This document shows positions 10,901 to 21,800 of a stretch of DNA of 61,012 bases, one piece after another; the first letter of the stretch is position 1, and each line of letters starts with the position of its first letter. A program made the position numbers and the translations under genes. The stretch is from IMG/VR virus record IMGVR_UViG_3300010367_000056, positions 64,001-125,012 of that record; one strand, 5' to 3'. This stretch comes from a virus. The notes beneath the pieces are model-generated. The model worked only from the letters and a program-made list of their open reading frames with translations, did no database searches and was not told the DNA's origin.

Positions 10901-12519
10901 GTAAACAGATAGCTGAAAAGAAAGAAGCTTTGGCTTCATATCAAAATCTCATTCTTGATATGGTAGATAAAGGACAGAAAATGAAATATGGTGGTCAAAT
11001 GCCAGCTATGCCAGGTGTTCCTAAGATGGCTAAAGGTGGAACTTTAGATGGGCCAGAAGATCCTACTGATGTTAAATCTGTTCAAGCTTATATTGATAAA
11101 GCTTCAGGTGGTAAATCTCCGTTAAAAGCTGAGGACTTTATTGAAGTATCCAAAAAATACAATGTTCCTCTTGATTTAATGTTAGCTCAAGCCACTCAAG
11201 AGTCTAACTTTGGTACTAAGGGAAGAGCTGTTAGAACTCATAATATATTCAATGTAGGTAATACAGATGATGGTACTGCTAACAATATGGGAGATTGGAA
11301 GAAAGGTTTAGAGAATTATGCTCAGGTTTTATCTAAAGAGTATTCAAAAGATGGTAAAATTAATACTCAGGATTTATTGAATAATGGGTTTACTAGAACT
11401 AAAGATCATGCTAGGTATGCTACTGATCCTAAATATACTCAGAAATTGTCATCCATATTAGATGAGATTAATCCTAATAACACATATTCATACATAAATT
11501 CATATGGTGCAAATGATCAAGCTAATGCTCCAGCACATAAAACTCCTGGTACTATTACTACATCAGATGTAATGGCTGATTATAAACCTATTAATAATCC
11601 ATTACCTGACAAGACTGAACAAGTTGTTCAAACTAAATATGGAGCAGCCAAGAGAAATGCTACTCCTTTTAGCGATAAAGCTCTTATTACATCTGGTGGC
11701 AGAGAAAGAGGAACTCAGTCTTCCTTAGATGTAGCACAGATAGCTCCTGAATTAATTTCTTTGGCAACAAATCAAAGACAAGCAGTTCCTGGATTTAGTT
11801 ATGAACCTGATCTTCAACAGACCTTTGATATTTCTTATCAATTAGGTAGAAATGAGAATGAATCTACATTTAAACAAACTTCTGCTCTGGCTGAACAAAC
11901 TGGTAATATGGATGTTTTAGCTCAGTTGGCTGCTCAGAAATATAAAGCTGATCAACAATATAATATGCAAGAAGTTCAAGGAAATGCATCTCAAAGATTA
12001 CAGACTTATGCTCAAAATATTGCTACTTTAAATGATGCTAAGGTTAAGAATTTAGCTCTTACAGCAGATCAACAAGCTAAACAAACTCAAGCAGATTTTA
12101 ATACTAGAGTTCAAGATATGGCTGCTATTAAGTCTATTTCAGGTAAAGTTGAACAAAATAAGCTTGAGAACAAAACATATAATGCTTATGCTAATCTATT
12201 CCAAAATTATGGATTTGATAGTAAAGGTAATGTAACTTTTGATCCAGGTAAGGTTAGTAAGAAATTTACTTCTGGTGAAGCTCAAGCTTTTGGAATGATG
12301 GCTGCTCAACAAGGAGCTAGTTCTATTTTAAATGGTGATTACTCAAGACAATTTACCAAAGTAAAGAATTCAGATGGTTCTACAACCACAACTGAACAAC
12401 TTGGAACTAATAAAAAGATTCAAGAAGAGTATAGTGCTCTTAAAAAACAAGGATTTGATGATGCTATTATAGGAAATATGCTTCAAGCTCGATATCCTCA
12501 AACCATAAATGGAGATTAA
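7957..12519 (+). CDS. Virion protein with three peptidoglycan-hydrolase-like domains
   Basis: 1,520 residues. Three segments share the pattern of lytic transglycosylases or glucosaminidases. The first is near residues 65-135, with candidate catalytic Glu84 in YQESGF. The second is near 345-590, with Glu377/378 in SSLEEGVG and AAYNGGSGNG at 546-555, the AYNxG motif of SLT-type enzymes. The third is near 1055-1130, with Glu1082 in ATQESNFG followed by NIFNVGN, as in GH73-like enzymes. Short K-Y-x-x-G-G motifs mark the borders (residues about 2, 213, 603-625, 891, 1009-1033). The C-terminal 250 residues are helical and Q/A-rich. The likely role is local cell-wall digestion during DNA ejection. 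A strong hairpin follows the gene. Confidence 0.7.
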   Translation: MKKYQDGGGVEPFSSSYALQLAQQAPVMIDLQDTRKVNPATGKPLTDKQRKSVKVDQDNVKNIISQAKAAGIDPYTALAISYQESGFQNGDKLYNLNPQVFGKPFGNAEEGMKSLQDMFKYAKNLQSRGVVPEGEEYLLQGNNGYGKIKKGHADLEGSTSIYGMPIPDEGIDFKQHPLYGKTIISLRDEVLKKNQSINDLIQNTPAYMKKPVKKYAEGGALTSGPGTGDPLTPAEQKVADQYTKMGYNVSKVNGQLQYKKDPNFKAPVQQQAAQQSATQPVQQAQQPMMMKNAAATSGRGNITEDQWNTLKAKYTQGLPQVKPYGSSAKGGALDKRMNWVKWADQELPTGGTPAKLSAQAAKQAGIDPSMLLASSLEEGVGLRFMGEGNDYSNAYEASNEKGELKDYPVDAFRNYGLDQVAGNIDNFIKKGWVPADIKSKMKPFNASNELDEKEYYDNAYNVLGKKGLLKGVSRKDTDKLDEIIDEKGWDLPLMKESAHTAAFKDDASAYYAKAAFLRSEQDNLLSYAKQKGYKLTPEETNFFTMAAYNGGSGNGRSMLDFYGGQKQLGNNGFLKIRANKGQIYDNIIPRYAGAQMFKGEGYFEYGGKMPKSPKGVPKYDNGGPVDPFTPAADLTGGNNWLNTNNGATPINPDGTTAIPLQNQSGTPTNQGNIVPLSQFYDTVNGPNGNKMLQGTGTYVNAQGQTTSPEDQQMIADQVTAQNKSTAMKREGIKDDAEMIADTSMAAINAFFQRNNAAQVDRSGKRKAIQQTMMAQMSPYLEGTGSQAIMKDGGSIHIKPENRGKFNATKKRTGKTTEELTHSKDPVTRKRAIFAQNAAKWHHGENGLSLDGQGQNMQVLDGGNTEMISSSDHSNPMIQFSGRTHDEGGIGLKYGGSLAEVEDKEVGWIDQQGSLNIFGKLKLPGTNQTFRKAAEDIAGQENKVDGQKSKYLNILNNSNPASPYQESAISTSKVMFKSLDKQSKQIAEKKEALASYQNLILDMVDKGQKMKYGGQMPAMPGVPKMAKGGTLDGPEDPTDVKSVQAYIDKASGGKSPLKAEDFIEVSKKYNVPLDLMLAQATQESNFGTKGRAVRTHNIFNVGNTDDGTANNMGDWKKGLENYAQVLSKEYSKDGKINTQDLLNNGFTRTKDHARYATDPKYTQKLSSILDEINPNNTYSYINSYGANDQANAPAHKTPGTITTSDVMADYKPINNPLPDKTEQVVQTKYGAAKRNATPFSDKALITSGGRERGTQSSLDVAQIAPELISLATNQRQAVPGFSYEPDLQQTFDISYQLGRNENESTFKQTSALAEQTGNMDVLAQLAAQKYKADQQYNMQEVQGNASQRLQTYAQNIATLNDAKVKNLALTADQQAKQTQADFNTRVQDMAAIKSISGKVEQNKLENKTYNAYANLFQNYGFDSKGNVTFDPGKVSKKFTSGEAQAFGMMAAQQGASSILNGDYSRQFTKVKNSDGSTTTTEQLGTNKKIQEEYSALKKQGFDDAIIGNMLQARYPQTINGD

Positions 12520-12548
12520 CTGATTTCATTAATATTTTTCCTTATTTC

Positions 12549-12611
12549 TAATTAACTTGATTAAACTATCTATCTAAGGATTTGGTAGTCTTAATCAAGT
12601 TAATTATTTTT
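12549..12611 (+). terminator. Long hairpin, probable terminator or processing site
   Basis: Arms TAATTAACTTGATTAA (12549-12564) and TTAATCAAGTTAATTA (12591-12606) are perfectly complementary over 16 bp, with a further ACTA/TAGT pairing inside the loop. Five T residues follow (12607-12611). It lies in the only sizeable gap (129 bp) of the giant-gene block, so it may end or attenuate transcription between the hydrolase protein and the next virion gene. The remaining 37 bp before the next ATG show no clear Bacteroides-type promoter. Confidence 0.7.
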
Positions 12612-12648
12612 ACAGCAATTTATTTCGCTAATTTTAACGAACTTAATT

Positions 12649-15600
12649 ATGGCCTCATACGCTGGTGCAATAACAGAATTTAACCCATATATACAGCAAA
12701 TTCCCACTGAAGCTTACACTAAAGTTGGGATGTTTAAGCAACAACAATATGATGCTGGAGTAGCCAAGATTCAAGATACAGTAGACAAAATAGCTGGTCT
12801 TGATATTGCTAATGAAGGTGGTAGACACTATCTTCAATCCAGAATCACTGAACTTACTAATACTTTAAATAAGTATAATACTGTAGATTTCTCAAATCCT
12901 AATAATGTAGCTCAATTAGCTAGTTTAGCTAAACCATTATATCAAGATGAAAATATTGTAAATGATGTAGTTAATACATCTATTTATCGTAAATGGTCTA
13001 AAGATGCTAATGATGCTTATAAAGGTGGTAAGATGGAGCTTGGTCAATTCATGAGAGAATCTACTGACGCAAATCAATGGCTATCTTCTCAGAGTGCTGG
13101 TGCAACTTACACTGGTAGACAAACTCCTAATACAGCTACTAAGAAGGATCTTACAGATAGAATTATAAAAGCTAAGAAAGATGGAATGGAGAAGAATGAA
13201 TTTGTATATGATACAAGATATTCTACTGACACTCCATATTATGTAAAGTCTACTCAGAAGTATTATTCTGAAGCTGATTTCAATAATTTTGTAGCTAACA
13301 ATTTAATGTCCTCAAGAGATAGAGAAATGCTGATGAACGATCACTGGTATGAGAATCAGGGTGTACCAACACAAGGTCTTCAGTTACAAGACATTAGTAT
13401 GTATACTGCTAAAATTGATCAAAATAATGCAGAAATTGATAAAATCAAACATCTTCCAGATTTCTTAACTGGTGATTCTAAAACTGAGTATCAACAAAAG
13501 ATTAAAGACTTAACTGATTATAATAAAACACTTAAAGATGGTAAGATTGCTTATCTTAAATCTTTAAATTTAGCAGATCCAACAACTAGAGATGTATTTC
13601 ATAGAGATTTGTCAGAGACCAGATTCATTAATTCTTTGGATGTATTAAGAGATCAAGTAAAAAAAGAAGAATTTCAAAAGAATGAGCAGTGGTTTAAGGA
13701 TAAAGATCTTCAGATTGAATTAGCAAAAGAGGCTGCAAAAGCAACAACTAAAGCTGAAACTGGAAAAACTAAAACTCCAGGCGAAGAAATAGATGAGGTA
13801 GGGGTTTATACTCCAGTTGCTCCAGAAGCTCCTAAAACTGAAGTATCTTTAAATACTATTCAAAGGGGTTATCAAATCAAGAATGATCAGATAAATGAAG
13901 CTATGGATGGTCTTATTGGTAAACTCCAACAAAATGGAGTAGACATGAATCAGTTTATTTCAGGTTGGGATCAAGTACAAGTAGGTTCTAAGGGTGGTGC
14001 TGCTATGTCTGTACCAAGATGGAAATCAGCAGCAGATAAAGAGAGATTTTATAATATGGTTTCTGGTCTTGATTATATGTATAATGTTGAATCTTCAGAT
14101 GGTAAAATGGATAATAAATCATTTACAGAGTATGTAAAGAAGACTATTGCTGGATATAATGATGATGATCCTAATAGTAAGTTTACATTTGCTGATAAGA
14201 TGGTGTCTGATGCTCTTAATACTCTAAAAGGTACATCAGCTCTCTTGCCAAGAATGGAGAACTTGTTTGCAGATAAATCTGTAGTAAAGTCATTAGCTCA
14301 AATAGATAGTTCTATTAAAGATAAAAAAGATATGGCTAATGCATACAGAGAAGCTTTGTTGAAATCTGGAGCATTAACTACCCAGGAGGTAGGAACTTTG
14401 AAAACTTTAACTGACGATCAAATCTTGTCTAATTCATATCATGTTAACACAGAAGTAGAGAAAAGAAGATTTAATAATCAAGGTCTAAAAGCTGTACACA
14501 CTGTTGTAAAAGATTCAGATGGTACTTATAATGTTGTACAAAATGTAGTTTCTGATCCTAATAATGTAGTACTTGAAGACTTTGAATTAGGAATAGTACC
14601 AGAAGGTATTATGGGTAAGATAAAGCAAAATACAACTCCTCAACAAACTAATGTACTTGCTAGAGGATATAAAACATATGATGAAGCTCATAATGCTTTA
14701 GAAAGTGGTGACCTTCAAATTAATCCAGGTATTTCTCCAGAAACTATTGCTAAAGCAAATGAATATGTAAAGAAGACATACTCATATGTTCAAGAAAACA
14801 TGAACTTCACAGTTGAGAATCTAAAAGAAGATAAAAATTCATATGCAGCAGTACAGGATGGTCTTACATTATGGATGAATTCAGCTAAACTTCAAGCAAC
14901 TTCTCAAGACTTTAATATCGAAGGTGGAAAAATTGATCCTAAATCTTTAACAGGTATAACAAAAGTAGATGTACTTGGAGCTACAGTTTCTAATACAGAA
15001 GATCTTTTTAATCCTAATCCAATGTATAACGTACAATTTTCAGCTACAACTGGACAAGGAACTAAAGAAGAAAAAACTTCTACATATAATGCACAAGTAT
15101 CATTAAAATCATTCTTAGCTGCTAATCCTAACTATAGAACTACTAAATATGCTAAGTACTTTGCTCCTATGTTATATGCTCAAAAAGATGCATATGCTAT
15201 GATTAAGTCAGCAGTAAATCCATTAGAGGGATCACAAGGATCTTATCTTAATAGAAATGATATGGAACCTGTATATAATTCTATTAATCAACAAGGTAGA
15301 TCTCAGTTCTTTAATGATAGTCAGAGTGATATTCAATGGGAAACTTTACCTATTGAAAAAGATGGAAGACAGACAATGATTTCTTATCAAGTACAAGGTG
15401 TTGGTCAAAGTGCTACACTTGCTAATCAGAAATCAAAAGATATGAAAAACTTTGATAATGGAGCTTTCTATGTGAAACTTAGAGTTCCTACATCGACTGG
15501 CGAACCAAAAGTTATATATTTAAAAAGACCTAATGGAGAATCAATGAAATTTGATTCAGCGGCAAAAGCACACTATACAATTAGAGATCTTATTTTTAAT

Positions 15601-15813
15601 AATCCTGATGTTAAATTTGATGAAGTTGATCCTAAAACTGGTCAAATAAATTATTTAACCATTGATCCTTCAACATTAAGAGGTATCTTTAATACTCAAT
15701 TGGCTTATAGTGGATATTCTACTCTTGAGACAATTAAAATTAAAGATGCTCTTGGAAAAGAAGTGCAGAAACAACAAATAGCAGCAAATTCACAGGCTCA
15801 ATTTATAAGATAA
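12649..15813 (+). CDS. Internal virion (cargo-like) protein, 1,054 aa
   Basis: The protein is long, mostly helical and hydrophilic. It begins MASYAGAITEFNPYIQQIP, has no signal peptide, and shows repeated charged helical stretches (for example residues 345-370, rich in K, E and A). I see no catalytic motif. It follows the peptidoglycan-hydrolase protein and precedes the giant helicase, polymerase and nuclease proteins. In crAss-like phages that position holds large cargo proteins carried in the capsid and tail and released at infection. The role is therefore inferred from position. The hairpin upstream suggests that its transcription is separated from the preceding gene. Confidence 0.6.
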   Translation: MASYAGAITEFNPYIQQIPTEAYTKVGMFKQQQYDAGVAKIQDTVDKIAGLDIANEGGRHYLQSRITELTNTLNKYNTVDFSNPNNVAQLASLAKPLYQDENIVNDVVNTSIYRKWSKDANDAYKGGKMELGQFMRESTDANQWLSSQSAGATYTGRQTPNTATKKDLTDRIIKAKKDGMEKNEFVYDTRYSTDTPYYVKSTQKYYSEADFNNFVANNLMSSRDREMLMNDHWYENQGVPTQGLQLQDISMYTAKIDQNNAEIDKIKHLPDFLTGDSKTEYQQKIKDLTDYNKTLKDGKIAYLKSLNLADPTTRDVFHRDLSETRFINSLDVLRDQVKKEEFQKNEQWFKDKDLQIELAKEAAKATTKAETGKTKTPGEEIDEVGVYTPVAPEAPKTEVSLNTIQRGYQIKNDQINEAMDGLIGKLQQNGVDMNQFISGWDQVQVGSKGGAAMSVPRWKSAADKERFYNMVSGLDYMYNVESSDGKMDNKSFTEYVKKTIAGYNDDDPNSKFTFADKMVSDALNTLKGTSALLPRMENLFADKSVVKSLAQIDSSIKDKKDMANAYREALLKSGALTTQEVGTLKTLTDDQILSNSYHVNTEVEKRRFNNQGLKAVHTVVKDSDGTYNVVQNVVSDPNNVVLEDFELGIVPEGIMGKIKQNTTPQQTNVLARGYKTYDEAHNALESGDLQINPGISPETIAKANEYVKKTYSYVQENMNFTVENLKEDKNSYAAVQDGLTLWMNSAKLQATSQDFNIEGGKIDPKSLTGITKVDVLGATVSNTEDLFNPNPMYNVQFSATTGQGTKEEKTSTYNAQVSLKSFLAANPNYRTTKYAKYFAPMLYAQKDAYAMIKSAVNPLEGSQGSYLNRNDMEPVYNSINQQGRSQFFNDSQSDIQWETLPIEKDGRQTMISYQVQGVGQSATLANQKSKDMKNFDNGAFYVKLRVPTSTGEPKVIYLKRPNGESMKFDSAAKAHYTIRDLIFNNPDVKFDEVDPKTGQINYLTIDPSTLRGIFNTQLAYSGYSTLETIKIKDALGKEVQKQQIAANSQAQFIR

Positions 15814-15823
15814 TAAAATTAAT

Positions 15824-18800
15824 ATGGCAGATCCTATACAACCAAGTAATAATCCAAATCAGTATTATCAGGCTCCGCTTGAGGTAAATAACTATGTACC
15901 TCAGTCATCGACTCCTATACAAGCTCAGCCTATTGATTTGTATGGATTACTAGGTATGATACAACCAGCTAAAGGTAAATTAGCAACAAGGAAGAAAACT
16001 CCATATGAACTTATGATGGAGGGTGATAATCCTTTGCTTACTCCTGAAGCTGCTCCTATACAAACTAGCTTAAGAACTTTAGAACCATTAGATGATTCTG
16101 CTGGTTTATTCCATTCACAAGATGGGTTTGGCAAATATGGTTATTCTTCTATTCTTAATGAAGGAGATAATGAAGATAGATATTCTCAGAACTTTAAAGC
16201 AGATAATCCAGCTAAATTCTTTAGACCTGGAGCACATCCTATTGAAGGTGTATGGAAAGGTATTTATTGGGGTGGTGGATTTCTTGAAAAAACCTTAGAG
16301 TCAGCAGTTGTAAAACTTGGTCAAGGTCTGGGTGCTGTCTGGGGCTTGACTTTAGGTAATGCAGCTAATGAATTAACAGGACAGAAGTATGAGAATTATG
16401 GTGATTGGTTAGCCAAGTCCTCTGATAATATATTAAGCAATTTCTTTAATGGTTGGGATCAAAACTTAAAAGACAGATATCATTATTTCCAAGAAAAATC
16501 AGATAGAGATAATAAAGGTTTTATACAATCAATGGGAGATGGAGACTTCTGGATGAATGATGTTTCAGATGGTCTTGGTTTCTTAGTTTCATCTATGTTT
16601 GAAGCAGGTTTAGTATCTAAGCTTGGACTTGGTACTAAATTGGCTACAAGATTAGCTCCTTTAGCTGAGGATGTATCTCTATCAGGATTATCAGCAGGTG
16701 AAGCTGCTAGTAGAAGTATGTTACAAAGATCTCTCAATGCTGTAGGTTTTGAAGGTTCTGGTAATATGTTAGTTAAGAATGCCGTAGATTTAACTTCCCA
16801 AACCCTCGCTCTTACGGCAATTGAGTCTGCAACTGAAGCACAAGAAGCTAAAGATAAAATATATCAATCATTTGAAGGTAAAATCAATCCTGAAACAGGA
16901 ATGGTATATTCAGAAGATGAAAAGAAAAGATTATCTGCTGCTGGTGCTGCTCAAGTATTTAAGCAGAATATGATGATCTTAGCTGGCCCTAAGTTTCTCG
17001 AAACTATTGTATTCAATAGAATTGGAGACTTTGCTATGGGACAGTTTAATAAAGTCTTAGGAAGAGCTGAAGTAGAAGCTGGAAGAGCGTCAAATGCTTT
17101 AAGATCAAGACTTGGTACTTTAGCTTCAGAAACAACATATAATAGAAGTTCAGCTCTTGCTAATATATGGAAAGTAGGGTCTGCTGCTGCAATAGGTTTT
17201 GCATCAGAAGGTCTTTTTGAAGAAAATATTCAACTTGCTATTTCAAGAACTGCTGAAGACACATATGGTAGTGGAGATGAGTACTATAGACCCAAGACTA
17301 CTAAGAAAGAAATTGATAAGATGGATCTTAGTGATGAGTTAAATATTAATCCTTTAAAAGGAGTTAAAGGTATATTTAAAGGTAATGGTGTATCTGACTT
17401 TTTTGGAGGAACTGTAGGGGAGAAATATGTACAACAAACTAAACAATTTTTCAAAGGAATTAATGATGATAGATATTTAGATGATGAGTTGTCTAAATCT
17501 ATTGGTATTGGTGGTGCTTTTGGTATTGGTGGAGGTGGTATCCATACTATGATTGGTATTAGACAACAAGCCAAAATAGATAACTATTGGAATAATAGAT
17601 TAAATCAAGCTAGAAATAACTTGTTTACTTCTAATTATTTTTATCAAACTAGAACTGAAGATAAACCTGATCCTGAAAATCCTGGAAAAACAATTCCTAC
17701 TACTAGTATAGTAACAGATCCTACTACAGGTAGTCCTTTGCTCGATCAACAAAAGTTAAGAGATTATCTTAATAAGATGAATAATATTCAAGGTATAATG
17801 GATATTATTGGTAATACCGAAGATCAGAATAATGAATTAAACCAATTACCTCAGAATCAAGAACTTAATAAGTTAGCAAGAAATGTGCTATTTACACAGC
17901 TTGCTATGGAATATATTAAAGCTGGTAAGAAAGATCTCTTATTATCTAACTTAGCTTCTACATCACAATTTAGCGATAAAGATATTCAAGCCTTAGGTTA
18001 TGAACCTGGTATGATGTCTGATCAGGACAAGAAGAATATGTTGGCCAAAATGGTTAATGTAGTTAATAGATTAGATAATGCTGATCAATGGATTGAGAAT
18101 AACGTACTTGACAATCTTAGTGAAAAAAGACAAGGTAAGTTTGGATTATCTTATACTAAATCTCAGAAAGAAAAAAGAAGACAAGAATTTGAAGCTAAGA
18201 AAGCTTATTTAAGAGGACTTGCTATGCAAAATGCTCTCTTAGATACATATTTAGATGATATTAATCAAAGTGAGCAAGGATTAGGAGAACCACAAACTCC
18301 TATATTATCATCTACTATTGATGAAAATGGTCTTCCAGTCAGAGACTTTCAAGTTCCATTAGACGCTACTTTAAGAGAATACAATACAAGAATGCCAGCT
18401 CTCAAGAATCAAATGAGAGTATTGGAACAAGAATTTGCATATCATTGGGAAAACAGTAAAACTTCATTAAGAAATGCTCCTAAAGGTCAAGAATTTGATG
18501 CCTGGAGTAAATCTAATAATGGAACTATCCTTAGAAATTCTCAAGCAAAATCATGGGAAGCTCTTGAGAAACTTAATAAATTACAAGCTGAATATGATGA
18601 ATTAACAAATAGAAGAAAGCAATTTCTTAATGAAGGAGAATTTGAATTAGTTGATGAAGATGGCAATCCTATAACTGATGAAACTGATCCTAACCAGAAC
18701 TATTTTGTTCAACCTAAAAGACAAGAAAATACTTCATTAGAGCAACTTAATAATGATAAATTAAGAAGAATTAATGATGTTAAAAGAGAAGAAATTGGAA

Positions 18801-21800
18801 TTCAAAAGTCTTGGATTGAAGAAGAATGGAGGTTAACTGCTGCTTTAAAAGAGTCAAAAGAAACAGCAGGACTGAAAGATACTAGACTTTCAAGAAGAAT
18901 GTCTGGTAGTGAAAACACCTATAACCAATACTTCCAAAGAGAAGTTGTCACTAAAGATAGAGGTCAAGGTGAGAGAAAAATGAAGTTATGGCATAGTGAT
19001 GAGAGTAAGAGAGTAGGTGCTAAAAGATATAAAGCTAATGAAGAAAAGCTTCTTAAGGTTGAAAGAATTCAAGGTAAAGTAAGAACAATATTAGCAGAAG
19101 TAAATGGTCAAAAATTATTAGCTGAAATAGAGGCTCTCTTAGAGAGAGACCTATCTTCTGAAGAATTTGCTGTTGAACTTCAAAAGGTTATAGATATATA
19201 TAATGGTAGACCTGTAGTTTTATCTAAAGATGAGAAATCTTTAATAGATAATCAAATTGAGAATACTCAAGATGAATACAACTTTGTTCAGGCTATATTT
19301 GAGTTTATGCCTGAAGATGAAAGATTTAATAGTAAGTATTATAATATTGATGATAATGGATTCTTTGTAGTTAAACCTGAATATGATGATCTTCAAGCTT
19401 TAGCTAATGTTGCTACTAATCTTAATAGCAGACTTGAAGATCTTGAAGGAGTTAAAAAATATCTTGATAGTATTCCTGAGAATATACCAGACAACGAATC
19501 TTGGAATAACCCTAATCTTGTAAGAAGAAAGATAGCAGATACTTATAATGAGACTGCTGATAATATTATTGATGCTTATAACAGAGTTTCAAATGATGGT
19601 CAATCTGATATTGCTGGTGACTCATTAAATTCTAAGCAAGATCTTGATAAAGTAGAAGAAGAAATTAATGAACTTGAACAACTTAAGAAAATCTTTGAAG
19701 ATAGAAATAAGACTGATAACATATTATCTAGTCCTGAATTCCAGGGATTTATAGAGGGTTTAGATTCGAGATTAGCTAAATTAAGTGAGATTAAGGATAA
19801 AGTTAAAGAAAGAATTAATTCGAGATTAAGAGAAAATCAAGATTTTTTAGTTGATAGTATAAGTAATTTAGTTGAACAAATTGGTCTTAATACTAATGGT
19901 GAAATCAAGAGTGAACCTCTTCAGAAAGAATTTGAGCAAGTTGCAGGTTCCGAAATGATGAGCAAACTCGTAAATTCTCTTCAAGATTTACAAAAATTAA
20001 TTGATAAGGAAGATAAAACTGCTGATGAAAAGAAACAATTAAATGAATTTTATTGGACTATAAATGGTCAAGTCTCTGCTATTCAAGACATTGTTAAGAG
20101 AAATGGTAAAAAAGAAATTCTTGCCGAAGTTTCTAAGCAAAAGAAAGAGTTTATCCAAAAGCTTGAAGAGACTAATTTAATGAAGAAGTTAAGTACTACT
20201 TCTTATTATAAAGATATTATCAATAATATTGATGATTCTTTATTAGGAGTATTACAACTTATGTTCTATCAAAGTGCTTTTTCTCAAATTGGATTGGGCT
20301 CAACTAATGATTTTTTAGATGATAATCCAGCTTCTCCTGTATATAAATTCAGAGAAGACTTTAATCTGAGAAAGTTTGTAAGAAATGTAGAAAAAGATAA
20401 TTCAAGAACTCCTCAAAATTCTGAGATTAGTAAAGAAGATCTTTTACAATTTTTACAGATTGCTCAAGAAATTCAAATACTTGAAGACTTACAATTAAAT
20501 CTTGAGTCTGAACTAAACTTACTTGATCAAGTAGAAAGAGAAAAGCAAGTAATTCAAGAGAAGGTAGAAGATAAAGATAATAAGTATGAGAACTTAATTA
20601 TTCCTTCTATACAACAATTATTCTTTTTAAGAAAGATCGCTGCTTTTTTAAGAACTAATAAAGTTATAGGAGAAAATCCAGGATTTAGAAATTGGATTTA
20701 TATACAAGCACCTGGTGGTGCAGGTAAAACTCAAACTCTAGGAACTTGGTTTAATATAATCTCAGGTATTCCTAGAGACAGAGTATTAGCTACAGCTTTT
20801 ACTGAAGAAGCTTCACGTGCAATAAAGAAAGCCCTCCTGGTAGGTGAGTCAGGCCCTAAAGATGTTACTGAAATGTCAGCAGCTATAAGAGAGTTTACTA
20901 GAAATAAGAATTTTGATCATGATGTTCTCATAGTAGATGAGTTTCCAGCTATCTCTGTAGATCAACAAAAAGAATTATTTGACGCTGTAACTGAATATAC
21001 TAAAGCCAAAAAAGCTGCTAATAAGGGAGAATTTAAGGTTATTACAATGGGTGATACTAATCAGTTAACCTTTTCTGATAACTTTATTATCCCTAGACCT
21101 TCTATTATAGCAAATCCTAATTATTTTGCTGAAACTAGGAAAGGTACAAATGATAATCATACAGCTAAGATGACTATCATTCCTTCATTAACAGTAAACT
21201 TTAGATCTAATATATTTGCTGTAACTTCTTTTATGGATATTTTTAAGGGTTCTAATAAAGATCATATTAATGAAGCTATAAAAGTAACTTCTACTGATCC
21301 TGAATTAGAAAGTAAAGATGTAAAAGGAGTTGTATCAATTGAGAAAGCTTCTTTTCCAGCAAGATTGATTTCATATTTAAAATTAAATGAAAATTCCACT
21401 AGAACTAGAGCTTTAATAGTAAATGAGGATAAATTAGCTTTCTATAAGAAATTACTTGAAGATAATGGAATTAAAGTAATTACTGATCCTAACGATGAAG
21501 TTACCAAAGGTGTATATGTTTCTACAGTTAGAAATGTACAAGGATTCTCTTTTGATGAAGTATTTATAGATTTTGAAAGTAAAGACAAGGGACTTTTTTC
21601 AGGTTCTGCATCTCCAAACTTCAACTATAATAAAGCTATGTATGTAGCTGCTTCAAGAGCTAGAAATCTTATTGTAGCTACTAATTTTCCTAATTTCCAG
21701 AACATTCAAGATGATTCTATTAATAATTTAGAGAGTAAGGCTTTATCTGAACTTCAAACTAAAAATGAAGACTTTTTAAATCAAAGAGATCTTGAGATCA

